Assembly (NCBI RefSeq): GCF_018127745.1
Contig: NZ_CP072333.1
Span: 1,922,001 to 1,986,000 of the forward strand
DNA: 64,000 nucleotides
From: Porphyromonas sp. oral taxon 275
GTDB taxonomy: Bacteria; Bacteroidota; Bacteroidia; Bacteroidales; Porphyromonadaceae
Reading direction: 5' to 3'
Shown here: in pieces, positions 24,401-32,200 of the stretch
How the letters are laid out: the number at the start of each line of letters is the position of its first letter
How positions within the stretch are numbered: the stretch's first letter is position 1
Program-made: the position numbers and the translations under genes
The notes under the pieces: generated by a model
What the model saw: the letters and a program-made list of their open reading frames with translations, nothing else
Databases searched by the model: none
What the model was told of the DNA's origin: nothing

Positions 24401-24600
24401 TGCCGCCTCACGTTGGCCAGCAGCTGTGCGGGGGTCTTGATCTCGGGGGCATACTCGTAGCCCTGCGCCACGAGATCGGCGATCAGCTCGCGCTCTAGCT
24501 CGGCCTCACTCTGATAGTGATCGCCCGAGCGCGCTACGGGGGTGTACTGGTCGAGGACAATATAGTCGGGTGCCTCTGCGATGGGAGTGTACTGCTTCAT
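21442..24600 (-). CDS. hsdR: Type I restriction enzyme, HsdR subunit
   Basis: 1052 residues from the ATG at 24598-24600 (MKQYTPIAEAPDYIVLDQYT). An upstream in-frame start is rejected because it adds an unrelated tail. An N-terminal endonuclease domain is seen with the DVTILVNGLPLVHLELKRRG region (about 155-175). The helicase motor follows: HTTGSGKTLTSFKAA (motif I), LIFDEAHRSQ (motif II), FGFTGTPIF (motif III) and AFSRTNRIY (motif VI). HsdR translocates DNA and cuts when joined to HsdM2S. It is the last gene of the hsd operon, 202 bp after hsdS; that gap holds no gene. Confidence 0.96.
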   Translation of the reverse strand: MKQYTPIAEAPDYIVLDQYTPVARSGDHYQSEAELERELIADLVAQGYEYAPEIKTPAQLLANVRRQLEALNGISFNEAEWQRFVDEYLDKPGEDAVAKARKLYDDYIYDFVYDDGHLGNIRLVDKQDQRRNKLQVISQLEQTGLRTNRYDVTILVNGLPLVHLELKRRGVAIREAFNQIHRYSRESFHGESSLYRYVQLFVISNGTDTRYFAATTRREKSSYDFTMNWALVDNQPIKELRDFTATFLGQRTLLSLLLTYTVLDTTDTLLVMRPYQVAATERILSKVRNAWLQKAWSTPKAGGYVWHTTGSGKTLTSFKAAQLATQLDFVDKVFFVVDRKDLDYQTMREYQRFSPDSVNGSDSTRGLKLNLERTDRKIIVTTIQKLTRLLRGEAELPVYEQQVVLIFDEAHRSQFGEAQQLIQTRFRYYYQFGFTGTPIFKENAVEDQTTELVFGPCLHRYILPDAIRDEKVLKFKVDYNDVRPAFRDLERASPEEVDALPGANVGLRSPERIRQICRYILEQYPRKTHRPVSGRGGFNAMLAVDSIDSLRVYYDELQQLQQGLDRPLRVATIFSVQPNEPVQPKGSIADEGADPELLELSNREFLARAIKDYNGYFGTNYGLDSASFQNYYRDLAKRTRAGEVDLLLVVGMFLTGFDAPCLNTLFVDKPLCYHGLIQAFSRTNRIYNETKAFGNIVCFRDLEGATNEALRLFSDSLGKETTLLLELGYGDYMHGYEDASGTFQPGYQQLLGELRSSFPDPKAIVGEQAEYDFVVLFGAYLRMEHRLRNYDQYTACRELEALQPEDTEGRARIQERYGLSEEELQELVETELLSHRDTQDYRSTYQDILRKRRSATPSTGGEEDDTPSPTPAVDWSGVTFEIELLKSQEITLDYLLSLLFDYYKEKKSKEGLIEELRRVVRASVEHRAKEGLITDFIQGQDLDSIPDKETLVRAFYAYARDRKEQEVEELISEEGLRPQEARRYIAAALHQEYASDLGTDFSEILPPAPLVKNPGYLQRLRRIFERVERLVDTYKQIGGELLDPSALDPEDE

Positions 24601-24802
24601 TTCTGGCCTTACTTGCTTTTGATGGTAGCTTATGCTTAGGAGGCTCCTTGCTGCCCCCAGGGGGATGCGGGGCTCCCTTACGTACGTATATATATGTAGT
24701 AGTAGCACCCCGTCCATAGACCGCGCTGGCGACTGGGGTTGGGGCGGTCCGCATAGAGGCCGCCCTATGAGAGGGGGCTCCTGTGAGGGTAGACGGAGGA
24801 GA

Positions 24803-25342
24803 TCAACTAGCGTCAGCCTCCCTCGGGAAGGAGAGCAGCTGGTCTCTGTAGTAGGCGTACTGCTGGCGGCGCAGCTCGATCTCGCGGGGCAAGCCCTCCG
24901 TCAGCGAGCTGGTCAGCGTATCGAACTCGTCCAAGAGCCGCACGATGCGCTCCTGCTCCTCTAGCGGAGGGATGGGGATGGGGAGCCTCTCAATTCTATG
25001 TTTGGGCAGATGGGCTGGTATCGCTTCTGTTGCCAGTGAGTATATCTCTCCTTGACGTGCCCTAAGGAAGTGGAGTAAGAAACGATTATCAAGCTCCAGA
25101 TGTGGGAACACCGAGTAGCAGACATCGTTCGCCCAAAAGTCCGTCTCTTGCCAGTCCACATAACCAGCCGTCCCATATTGAGCTATGGTTATAGTCTCTG
25201 CCTTCCTGTTAGACTGAGAGAAATATCCCAAAGGTTTAGTCCCTCCACTTACTACAGGGTAAGCCCCATTAGCAGTCAGCTGCGACTTTGTGACCCTATC
25301 ACCTCGCCTGATAGACGCCACCTCACCGAGGGGTCTATACAC
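24803..25342 (-). CDS. hsdS: Type I specificity subunit, second half (out of frame with first half)
   Basis: 179 residues from a GTG at 25340-25342 that overlaps the TAG stop of the first half (TAGTG). It has one target-recognition domain (about 3-120, VASIRRGDRVTKSQLTANG, then QYGTAGYVDWQETDFWANDV) and one conserved helix repeat (PIPIPPLEEQERIVRLLDEF, about 122-141). At this length it is half a normal HsdS (about 400). A run of 13 G just upstream puts it out of frame with the first half; 14 or 11 G would fuse the two. It may also be made alone by coupled translation. Confidence 0.93.
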   Translation of the reverse strand: MYRPLGEVASIRRGDRVTKSQLTANGAYPVVSGGTKPLGYFSQSNRKAETITIAQYGTAGYVDWQETDFWANDVCYSVFPHLELDNRFLLHFLRARQGEIYSLATEAIPAHLPKHRIERLPIPIPPLEEQERIVRLLDEFDTLTSSLTEGLPREIELRRQQYAYYRDQLLSFPREADAS

Positions 25343-25986
25343 TATTTTACCCCCCCCCCCCCGCGGTTCGTGAACTTTAACAATTCATCTCGGTAATGGG
25401 CGTACTGAGCCCGCCTCGCCTCCAGCTCCGCCTCCAGCTCCGCTGTCAGCGAGGTGAACGAGTCGAGGATACGAACTATCTCCGCCTGCACCGACAGCGG
25501 AGGAATAGGGATGACAACCTTGGCAAGATCGGTTGCCGATACATCAATAACCTTGGTCCCTTTTGCCAGCTTACGCTTCTGCTGATAGAACTCATCGGTC
25601 ATCGTATAATAAACTAGATACTTCCCCAAAAGTTGGTTCGACGGCCTAAAGGTACAAGCATGCCCACCTATCACCCCCTGCTCCTCCACTAGATACAGTA
25701 GAGCCTTACAGACGTCATCGATATTCTCGCTGGTGTTGGTAATGATGACATCCCCGTAATCTACCTTACGCAGCTTACTGGCAACCTCCTCTGTAACGTA
25801 GGATAGAGTCTTCTCCACCGAGGCCTTGTAATAGGTATAGATCTGCCCGTAATGGATGGCGGGAACCCCTGTCTCACAAAGGTCTTTCTTCTGTAGCCCC
25901 GAGCCTCGGGTGAATACTCCCACCTCGCCGAGGGGCTTCCAGACGACGGGCTGGCCTTGCAGTAGCTGCTCTATGTACTTGATCAT
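25342..25986 (-). CDS. hsdS: Type I specificity subunit, first half (phase-variable)
   Basis: 214 residues: a target-recognition domain (about 14-165, with GVFTRGSGLQKKDLCETG and GHACTFRPSNQLLGKY) and a conserved coiled region (VIPIPPLSVQAEIVRILDSF, about 163-182, then ELEARRAQYAHYRDELL). The end is FTNRGGGGVK-stop, where the glycines come from a 13-G homopolymer at 25350-25362. The start overlaps the end of the ORF6N gene by 4 bp. The base composition is visibly AT-richer than hsdM and hsdR, as is common for exchanged recognition domains. Confidence 0.94.
   Translation of the reverse strand: MIKYIEQLLQGQPVVWKPLGEVGVFTRGSGLQKKDLCETGVPAIHYGQIYTYYKASVEKTLSYVTEEVASKLRKVDYGDVIITNTSENIDDVCKALLYLVEEQGVIGGHACTFRPSNQLLGKYLVYYTMTDEFYQQKRKLAKGTKVIDVSATDLAKVVIPIPPLSVQAEIVRILDSFTSLTAELEAELEARRAQYAHYRDELLKFTNRGGGGVK
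25350..25362 (-). repeat. Homopolymer of 13 G inside hsdS (slippage switch)
   Basis: Thirteen C on the plus strand, read as 13 G in the sense of hsdS. Frame analysis: 13 G ends the first half at TAG; 12 or 15 G ends it at TAA directly after the glycines; 14 or 11 G reads through as GGT-AAA-ATA-GTG into the second half. Confidence 0.95.
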
Positions 25987-26591
25987 GATTCCGAGGGCTC
26001 TGTTTTCTTGACCCGCTTGACGGTGTGCTTGATCTTACCGATGAAGAAGTTCAGCTCCAGTGTGGACTCGGTCTCCGTCGTCTCGAGGTCGGGCATGACG
26101 ATATCCGTGAGCACCTGGCCGAAGTGCTCCAGCTTCTCCCGATGCCGCGGCACATCGCGCTCCTCATGGAGCTCGACGAGCTCGCGCCTGAGGCTGCGCA
26201 CCTGGGCAAAGGTCTCGATGATCGCGAAGGTCACGGCCGTAGCAGCGCGCCCACGGAGCACGGTGGCCAGCATGTAGAGCCCCTTCTCGGTGAAGACCTT
26301 AGGCAGGGCGCGCGTCTTGGGAGAGAGCTTTGTGGCCGTTTTCTTCGTCCGCAAATCCGCGACCTCCTCCTGCGTGAGGACGAACATATAGTCCTCGGGG
26401 AACTTGTCCGGATTGTTGCGCACGGCCTCGTTGATGCGCTTCGTCTCCACCCCGTAGAGGGCGGCCACGTCGGCATCGATGATGACCTGCTGCCCACGCA
26501 GCGAGAGGATATGCTGCTGTACGCGCTGGGTGAGGAGCTCGAGCGAGGTGCGCGCTCCTCCTCCCTTGCGCTCAGTGACGAGCTGGCTCAT
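25983..26591 (-). CDS. ORF6N-domain DNA-binding protein within the hsd operon
   Basis: 202 residues. The ORF6N domain is clear at about 24-110 ([58 protein letters not shown]). A charged helical region follows, then a C-terminal lysine-rich tail ([16 protein letters not shown]). ORF6N is a KilA-N/Rha-like domain known from phages and mobile elements. It overlaps hsdM and hsdS by 4 bp each, so it is translationally coupled to both. Its role in the restriction system is not established; a regulator or accessory factor is inference. Confidence 0.9.
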   Translation of the reverse strand: MSQLVTERKGGGARTSLELLTQRVQQHILSLRGQQVIIDADVAALYGVETKRINEAVRNNPDKFPEDYMFVLTQEEVADLRTKKTATKLSPKTRALPKVFTEKGLYMLATVLRGRAATAVTFAIIETFAQVRSLRRELVELHEERDVPRHREKLEHFGQVLTDIVMPDLETTETESTLELNFFIGKIKHTVKRVKKTEPSES

Positions 26592-28162
26592 GAGGCAGCT
26601 CCCTCCTCCTCGAGCGCCGCGATGATCTGGTCTATCCCTCGACGCAGCTCGTCGATACGCACCACACGCTGGCGGAGCTCCTCGTTGAGCGCGCGGATGT
26701 CGATAGCCTCACGCGTGTCCCGCGCCTCGATATAGCTTGAGACGGAGAGGTTGAAGTCCTGCGCCGCCACCTCCTCAAAGGGGACGGAGCGCGCTACATG
26801 CGGCTCCTCCTCGGAGCTGGCGAAGAGCTCCTCTATGCGGTTGATGTGCTCGGGACGCAGGACGTTGTTATTCGTCTCCTTGCTATAGAAGTCCTCCCCA
26901 CTGGCGTCGACGAAGCGTATGGCGCGCGTGGACTTGGCCTTGGAGAGGGTCATGATGTTCACCGCGATAGAGGTGCCGTAGAAGAGGTTGGGCGGGAGGG
27001 CGATGACGCTCTCCACATAGTTGCCCTCCACCAGCCAGCGGCGGATCTTCTGCTCCTTTCCCCCGCGGTAGAAGATCCCTGGGAAGCAGACCACGGCGGC
27101 ACGCCCGCGCTCGGAGAGGCGGTCGAGGATGTGGAGGATGAAGGCATAGTCCGCTTTGGAGCGCGGCGCCAGCACCCCCGCGGGGGCGAAGCGGTCATCA
27201 TTGATCAGCGTGGGATCCGCGTCCCCCACCCAGTTCACCGAGTAGGGAGGGTTGGACACGATGGCGTCGAAGCCTAGGCGCGGCTTATGGGCAGGGCGCA
27301 GGAGGGTATCCCCGTGCTGGATGTCGAACTTGGAGTAGTTGACCCCGTGCAGGAACATGTTCATCCGCGCCAGGTTGTAGGTCGTCAGGTTGATCTCCTG
27401 CCCACAGTAGTTCCCGCTGAAGCGTCCCTGACGCTCCAGATGCCGCGCCTGCAGCAGCAGCGAGCCCGAGCCACAGGCGGGATCGTAGATGCTGCGCACC
27501 TCCCGCTGCCCGTGCACCGCCAGCCGCGCGATGAGGCGTGAGACGGCCTGCGGGGTGAAGAACTCGCCCCCCGACTTGCCGGCATTGGCTGCATAGTTGC
27601 CGATGAGGTACTCATAGGCGTCGCCGAAGAGGTCGATCTGCGCCTCTCCGAAGGGACCGAAGTCCAGCTCCGCCACGCCCTGCATGACGGCCAGCAGGCG
27701 GCGCGTCTTCTCCTGCACGGTGTTCCCCAGGCGGGTGCTCGTGGTATCGAAGTCAGCGAAAAGCCCCTGCAGCTGCTTCTCGGAGGGATAGCCCAGAGCC
27801 GAGCCCTCGATGGCATTAAAGATATTCTTGAGGCGCGTATTGAGGTCGGTATCCTGCGCCGCCGTACGAATGACATTGCCGAAGAGCTGGCTGGGGGCGA
27901 TGTAGTACCCCAGGCGGCGAACGATCGTATCACGCTCGACCGCGCTGATCTCCTCGTCCGCCATCTGGGTGTAGCCTATCGAGCTATCGCCGCCCTCCAC
28001 TGTGAGGACGAACTGCTCGCTGATGAAGCGATAGAAGAGCATGCCGAGGACGAACTGCTTGAAGTCCCATCCATCGACCGCCCCGCGTACCTCGTTGGCC
28101 ATCTTCCATATCTGCGCATGCAGCTGCGCGCGCTGGTTCTGTGCCAGCTGTGTATCTTGCAT
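26588..28162 (-). CDS. hsdM: Type I restriction-modification methyltransferase, HsdM subunit
   Basis: 524 residues. The N-terminal HsdM domain includes [20 protein letters not shown] near 33-52. The SAM-binding motif [16 protein letters not shown] lies near 230 and the catalytic adenine-N6 motif NPPYSVNW near 308. It methylates the site defined by HsdS and forms the M2S core enzyme. It is the first gene of the operon hsdM, ORF6N, hsdS, hsdR, all with 4-bp or smaller overlaps up to hsdS2. The short array copy B lies about 150 bp upstream. Confidence 0.97.
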   Translation of the reverse strand: MQDTQLAQNQRAQLHAQIWKMANEVRGAVDGWDFKQFVLGMLFYRFISEQFVLTVEGGDSSIGYTQMADEEISAVERDTIVRRLGYYIAPSQLFGNVIRTAAQDTDLNTRLKNIFNAIEGSALGYPSEKQLQGLFADFDTTSTRLGNTVQEKTRRLLAVMQGVAELDFGPFGEAQIDLFGDAYEYLIGNYAANAGKSGGEFFTPQAVSRLIARLAVHGQREVRSIYDPACGSGSLLLQARHLERQGRFSGNYCGQEINLTTYNLARMNMFLHGVNYSKFDIQHGDTLLRPAHKPRLGFDAIVSNPPYSVNWVGDADPTLINDDRFAPAGVLAPRSKADYAFILHILDRLSERGRAAVVCFPGIFYRGGKEQKIRRWLVEGNYVESVIALPPNLFYGTSIAVNIMTLSKAKSTRAIRFVDASGEDFYSKETNNNVLRPEHINRIEELFASSEEEPHVARSVPFEEVAAQDFNLSVSSYIEARDTREAIDIRALNEELRQRVVRIDELRRGIDQIIAALEEEGAAS

Positions 28163-28310
28163 CTGTAGTCACTCTTGGTCTATCGCCCAGGCCTAGCGGC
28201 TGCGGCGCCTCGTCTCGCGCTCGAGGCAGCGCATGCGCTAAGGCACCAGGGGGCTAATGATCCCTATCTATTACCTAGCGGTAAAGATACGGCGAATCGC
28301 CAAGACAGCA

Positions 28311-28416
28311 GCCTCGGGGCGCGCTGAGGGATATCCGTGAGGCCTCGTGAGGGCTATCAGTCAGCGAGCCGAAGGACGGCTGTCAGCGCGCTGAGGGATA
28401 TCCCTCAGCGCGGGGG
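28311..28416. repeat. 22-bp tandem array, copy B (right of the hsd locus)
   Basis: 106 bp, 101 of which match the block at 21273-21378 in the same orientation. It contains the perfect palindrome CTGAGGGATATCCCTCAG (28391-28408), extended by 3 more pairs on each side. Confidence 0.88.
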
Positions 28417-28517
28417 GCTGGTAAGAGTCAAGCTGAGCCGCGGGAGCACAGAGTACCGCGAGAGGCAAGCCGCAGCGTGGTCGGGAGACCTAGGAGCAGG
28501 GTGCTACGGACTTCTTG

Positions 28518-28628
28518 AGGGTCGCCCCTGCAGGGCTTCATGGCTATTTATCTAGGCTACCCAGGGTTTGGTCGCCCTTACAGGGCTACGCACCCTGGGC
28601 TTTGGGAAAGGATCGCCCCGCTGGGGCT
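28518..28628 (+). repeat. Hairpin repeat, single copy (plus orientation)
   Basis: Same block order as 6872-6981: GGTCGCCCCTG, ACCCAGGGTTTGGTCGCCC...CACCCTGGGC, then GATCGCCCC-N4-GGGGC. It faces the large minus-oriented array that begins near 28790. The 160 bp between them show no gene. Confidence 0.75.
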
Positions 28629-28789
28629 TGCGCAGCCGCTAGCGCCCTACAAGCAGGAGGGTACAAGGGGGAGGAAGCCCCTTAGGATGGATCAAGTCAT
28701 AAAGCGTAAGGGGAGCTAGGAAGCTACAGAAATAAGCTGCGGGCATAGCAGAGCAGGAGGACTAGCCTTGCCTCCTCGTACTCCGTGCC

Positions 28790-29690
28790 CCAAGCCCCGA
28801 TAGGGGCGATCCCTCCAAAGCCCAGGGTGCGTAGCCCTGTAAGGGCGACCAAACCCTGGGGCCTCAGGAGAGCTAGCCTTGCCTCCTCATACTCCGCGCT
28901 CCAAGCCCCGATAGGGGCGACCCTTCCAAAGCCCAGGGTGCGTAGCCCTGTAAGGGCGACCAAACCCTGGGGACGCAGGAGGACTAGCCTTGCCTCCTCA
29001 TACTCCGCGCTCCAAGCCCCTATAGGGGCGACCCCTTCAAAGCCCAGGGTGCGTAGCCCTGTAAGGGCGACCAAACCCTGGGGACGCGGGAGAGCTAGCC
29101 TTGCCTCCTCATCCTCCGCGCTCCAAGCCCCTATAGGGGCGATCCCTCCAAAGCCCAGGGTGCGTAGCCCTGTAAGGGCGACCGAACCCTGGGGACGCAG
29201 GAGAGCTAGCCTTGCCTCCTCATACTCCGCGCTCCAAGCCCCTATAGGGGCGACCCCTCCAAAGCCCGGGGTGCGTAGCCCTGTAAGGGCGACCAAACCC
29301 TGGGGACGCGGGAGAGCTAGCCTTGCCTCCTCGGACTCCGTGCCCCAAACCCCTATAGGGGCGACCCCTCCAAAGCCCGGGGTGCGCAGCCCTGTAAGGG
29401 CGACCAAACCCTGGGGACGCGGGAGAGCTAGCCTTGCCTCCTCGGACTCCGTGCCCCAAACCCCTATAGGGGCGATCCCTCCAAAGCCCAGGGTTCGCAG
29501 CCCTGTAAGTGTAAGGGCGACCAAACCCTGGGGACGCAGGAGAGCTAGCCTTGCCTCCTCATGCTCCGCGCTCCAAGCCCCGATAGGGGCGACCCCTCCA
29601 AAGCCCAGGGTGCGTAGCCCTGTAAGGGCGACCAAACCCTGGGGACAGCAGCACCAATAAGGACAGAGCCCCACAGGGGCGACCCTGCAT
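28790..29690 (-). repeat. Hairpin repeat array, 111-bp period, eight copies
   Basis: Core starts at 28821, 28932, 29043, 29154, 29265, 29376, 29487 and 29604: an exact 111-bp period except the last step (117, from a 6-bp insertion near 29508). Each core folds as CCCAGGGT-N5-GCCCT-N3-AGGGC-N6-ACCCTGGG, plus a CCCCTATAGGGG hairpin. Long open frames on both strands (341 and 291 codons with a 37-residue repeat) arise only because 111 is divisible by three. The same core at 91-bp spacing elsewhere breaks frame, so I treat the array as non-coding. Region 28163-29799 therefore holds no believable gene. Confidence 0.85.
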
Positions 29691-29755
29691 ACGGGCGGCG
29701 GGCAGCCGCGGGGGGGCTTCGTCGCGCGGGGGAGGGGCGGGCGGGACATTAGCCC

Positions 29756-29763
29756 TATCTTTG
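29756..29763 (+). promoter_or_regulatory. Possible -7 element (TATCTTTG) for the SDR gene
   Basis: TATCTTTG fits TAnnTTTG and lies 37 bp upstream of the ATG at 29800. No -33 TTTG is seen at the expected distance. Confidence 0.45.
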
Positions 29764-29799
29764 GGGGCGAAGAAAGCTACAGAAGCAAAGGACAGCAGT

Positions 29800-30630
29800 A
29801 TGAGTAAAAAGCAAGCTAAGGTCATCCTCATCACGGGCGCCAGCTCGGGCATAGGGCGCGTCAGCGCCGAGCGCCTCCTCCGTGAGGGCCACATCGTCTA
29901 CCCCCTTGCCCGCCGCCTCGAGGCCATGGAGCCCCTTCGCGCCCTCGGGGCCCACCCCCTACACCTGGACGTCAGCGACGAGGCCGAGGTGCGCGCCGTC
30001 GTCGCCCAGATCTTCGCCGCCGAGGGACGTATCGACGTGCTGTGGAATAATGCGGGCTTCGGCCTCTTCGGCCCCCTCGAGGACGTCCCCCTTACGGAGG
30101 CACGCCGCCAGCTGGAGGTCAACCTCCTGGGGCTCGCGGCGATGACGCAGGCCGTCCTGCCCTATATGCGCCAGGCGCGCCGCGGCCTCATCCTCAATAC
30201 CTCCTCCATCGCGGGCAAGATCCACTTCCCCCTCGGGAGCTGGTACCACGCCAGCAAGCACGCTGTGGAGGGCCTCAGCGACTGCCTGCGGCTGGAGCTG
30301 CAGCCCTTCGACATCGAGGTCGTGCTGCTGGAGCCGGGCTTCATCGCCACCTCCTTTGGCAGCGTGCTGCGCGATGAGACGGGGCGCTTCACCGCGGGGA
30401 GTGCCTACCGTGCCCTGATGGAGCGCGTCAGGGAGCAGAGCCACCGCAGCGATACGGGCGGCGGCGGTTCGTCCCCCGAGCGGGTGGCTGCCGTCGTTAG
30501 CCAGATCGTCCGTGCGCGCCGCCCGAGGACGCGCTACCGCGTCGGCCAGTTCGCCACGACCCTCCTCACGCTGCGCGCCCTGCTCCCCGATAGGCTCTTC
30601 GACCGACTGATGCTCCGCCAGCTACGCTAG
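29800..30630 (+). CDS. Short-chain dehydrogenase/reductase
   Basis: 276 residues from the ATG at 29800 (MSKKQAKVILITGASSGIG). An upstream start is rejected because it overlaps the promoter-like TATCTTTG. The classical SDR signs are present: TGASSGIG nucleotide-binding turn (about 12-19), DVSDEAEV, NNAGFG (about 83-88), catalytic serine in NTSSIAGK (about 130), and YHASK (about 145-149). An alpha-helical C-terminal extension follows (about 230-276). It acts in the cytosol on an unknown carbonyl or alcohol with NAD(P). Single gene, followed by a strong hairpin. Confidence 0.92.
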   Translation: MSKKQAKVILITGASSGIGRVSAERLLREGHIVYPLARRLEAMEPLRALGAHPLHLDVSDEAEVRAVVAQIFAAEGRIDVLWNNAGFGLFGPLEDVPLTEARRQLEVNLLGLAAMTQAVLPYMRQARRGLILNTSSIAGKIHFPLGSWYHASKHAVEGLSDCLRLELQPFDIEVVLLEPGFIATSFGSVLRDETGRFTAGSAYRALMERVREQSHRSDTGGGGSSPERVAAVVSQIVRARRPRTRYRVGQFATTLLTLRALLPDRLFDRLMLRQLR

Positions 30631-30656
30631 TCGGGGCAGGCCCCGAGCGCTAAGCA

Positions 30657-30704
30657 CTTCGCCCCTTAGCCCAGGCCCCCCAGCGCTTGGACTAAGGGGC
30701 GAAG
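30657..30704 (+). terminator. Terminator after the SDR gene
   Basis: CTTCGCCCCTTAG (30657-30669) pairs with CTAAGGGGCGAAG (30692-30704), a perfect 13-bp stem followed by CCCTTTACT. The stretch 30705-30969 beyond it shows no gene. Confidence 0.75.
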
Positions 30705-30969
30705 CCCTTTACTCCCTTCCCCTAAGCCGCTCTGCAGCCTGCGCAAGGGGCGAGCCGTCCAAGGGAGCGTAAGCCGTGAGGACAGGGCCCCGAGTGCTGC
30801 CCCACCCTCGCGCGGGTTCCCGCAGCGGCTGGTGAGCGGCAGGGAGCCTAGGCCTAGGGCAAGGCTCGAGCGTCATGCGGCTACCCCCGCGCACGCAGTA
30901 CCTACATATAGGGACACGCGCGCGGAGATTTACCTAAGACTATGGAGGGCGGAGGGAAGTGAATTCCCC

Positions 30970-30977
30970 TACCTTTG
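30970..30977 (+). promoter_or_regulatory. Likely promoter -7 element (TACCTTTG) of the nine-gene operon
   Basis: TACCTTTG matches TAnnTTTG 32 bp before the first ATG (31010). The upstream -33 element is not obvious, so activity may depend on an activator. Confidence 0.5.
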
Positions 30978-31009
30978 CGGCGCACGCAATTTTATTGACG
31001 CAGCCCCGT

Positions 31010-32200
31010 ATGAAACATCTATTTTCCCTCCTCGGGCTCGGTCTCCTGCTCGGCCTCTCGGCCTGCAGCGAGCGCGGCGAGGACCCCACACGTGCCGCAG
31101 AGGAGCTCAGCCAAAGCCAGCGCCGCAATCTCCTGGAGCGCATGGATCAGCTCCTGGACGAGGTCTGGGAGGCGCCCGAGGCCGTGGCGCGCCAGACGCA
31201 GCAGCTCTTCCCCGCTGGAGCACACAGCCTCCTCGCGGAGGACGAGGAGCTACGCAGCACTTGGAGCTACCTGCGCAAGGCCCAGCTCCTCAGCCAGCGC
31301 GTACGCCAGATCCAGGCCGAGTGCCGTACTACGCGCTACGACCGCTACCAGTCGATGATCATCCTCTCGGGCAGCTACAGCAAGCCCAGCATCGAGCAGG
31401 TCGCCACCGACCCCAGCCTGCTGCTTTTCCGCCGCGCCCAGCTGGAGGCTCAGCTCCGCACCTTCCTCCAGCAGGAGGCCCCGAGCTACAAGCGCCGCTC
31501 CCCCCAGCGCGAGGCCGCCCTAGAGCGTGCCGTACAGCAGCGGGGGCTGGCGGTGCTGGATAGCACACTGGCCACCTACCCCGAGTTCACAGGGCGCGAG
31601 GCCGAGCTGGAGGGTAGTCGCTGGCAGCAGCAGGGCTTCCGCCGCGGGGCCCTACTCCCAGGCTCCTACAGCAGCTATGAGTGGCTCACCACCGAGCCGC
31701 TGGGCAATAGCCTCAGCTTCGGCGCGGGACACGCCCTCAGCCTCGACTACCTACAGACACCCAAGATCTACGGCAACTTCCCCTACGGCTACGACGCAGC
31801 GCGTATCTTCGACGACTACGACTCGCGCGGCACGGGCGAGGGCGGTAGCATCTACGGGCGCGGCGAGGACTGGGACAGCAGCCGCCCACAGCGCTACTAC
31901 TTCGGCAAGCGCTACCTGACGCTCGTGCTGCCGATGACGCGTGCGCTGGCCTCGAGCTTCGGCCCCTATACCGTCGTCTGGACGATGCGCTACCAGGGGG
32001 AGGCCTACAAGGCGAAGCAGATGCTAGAGCCCGAGTACGACACGTCGAAGCGTACCGAGGCCGCAGCCGATCCCTACCTCTACATCAGTATCTATGACTC
32101 GGAGCGCCACTACGGGACGCTGTTGGTCGGCCGCGCCGTACAGCGCGACTGGCACGGCCCCGTGCGCCTGCTCAAGTCCCAAGCCAAGGCACAGCGATGA
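31010..32200 (+). CDS. Lipoprotein, first gene of the receptor/lipoprotein operon
   Basis: 396 residues from the ATG at 31010 (MKHLFSLLGLGLLLGLSAC). The lipobox is LSAC, with the cysteine followed by SERGED, an acidic run of the kind linked to surface export in Bacteroidota. The first half is helical (about 30-170, LSQSQRRNLLERMDQLLDEV). The second half is rich in Y, G and D (YGNFPYGYDAARIFDDYDSR; RGEDWDSSRPQRYYFGKRYL). I do not recognise the family. It overlaps the next gene by 4 bp, so the two are translationally coupled. Confidence 0.75.
   Translation: MKHLFSLLGLGLLLGLSACSERGEDPTRAAEELSQSQRRNLLERMDQLLDEVWEAPEAVARQTQQLFPAGAHSLLAEDEELRSTWSYLRKAQLLSQRVRQIQAECRTTRYDRYQSMIILSGSYSKPSIEQVATDPSLLLFRRAQLEAQLRTFLQQEAPSYKRRSPQREAALERAVQQRGLAVLDSTLATYPEFTGREAELEGSRWQQQGFRRGALLPGSYSSYEWLTTEPLGNSLSFGAGHALSLDYLQTPKIYGNFPYGYDAARIFDDYDSRGTGEGGSIYGRGEDWDSSRPQRYYFGKRYLTLVLPMTRALASSFGPYTVVWTMRYQGEAYKAKQMLEPEYDTSKRTEAAADPYLYISIYDSERHYGTLLVGRAVQRDWHGPVRLLKSQAKAQR

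Noticed and set aside
28724..29749. A 341-residue repeat protein (37-residue units) and its plus-strand twin of 291 residues
   Set aside because: Both strands are open only because the DNA period is 111. The same DNA core occurs at a 91-bp period where frames break, and there is no start context or signal.
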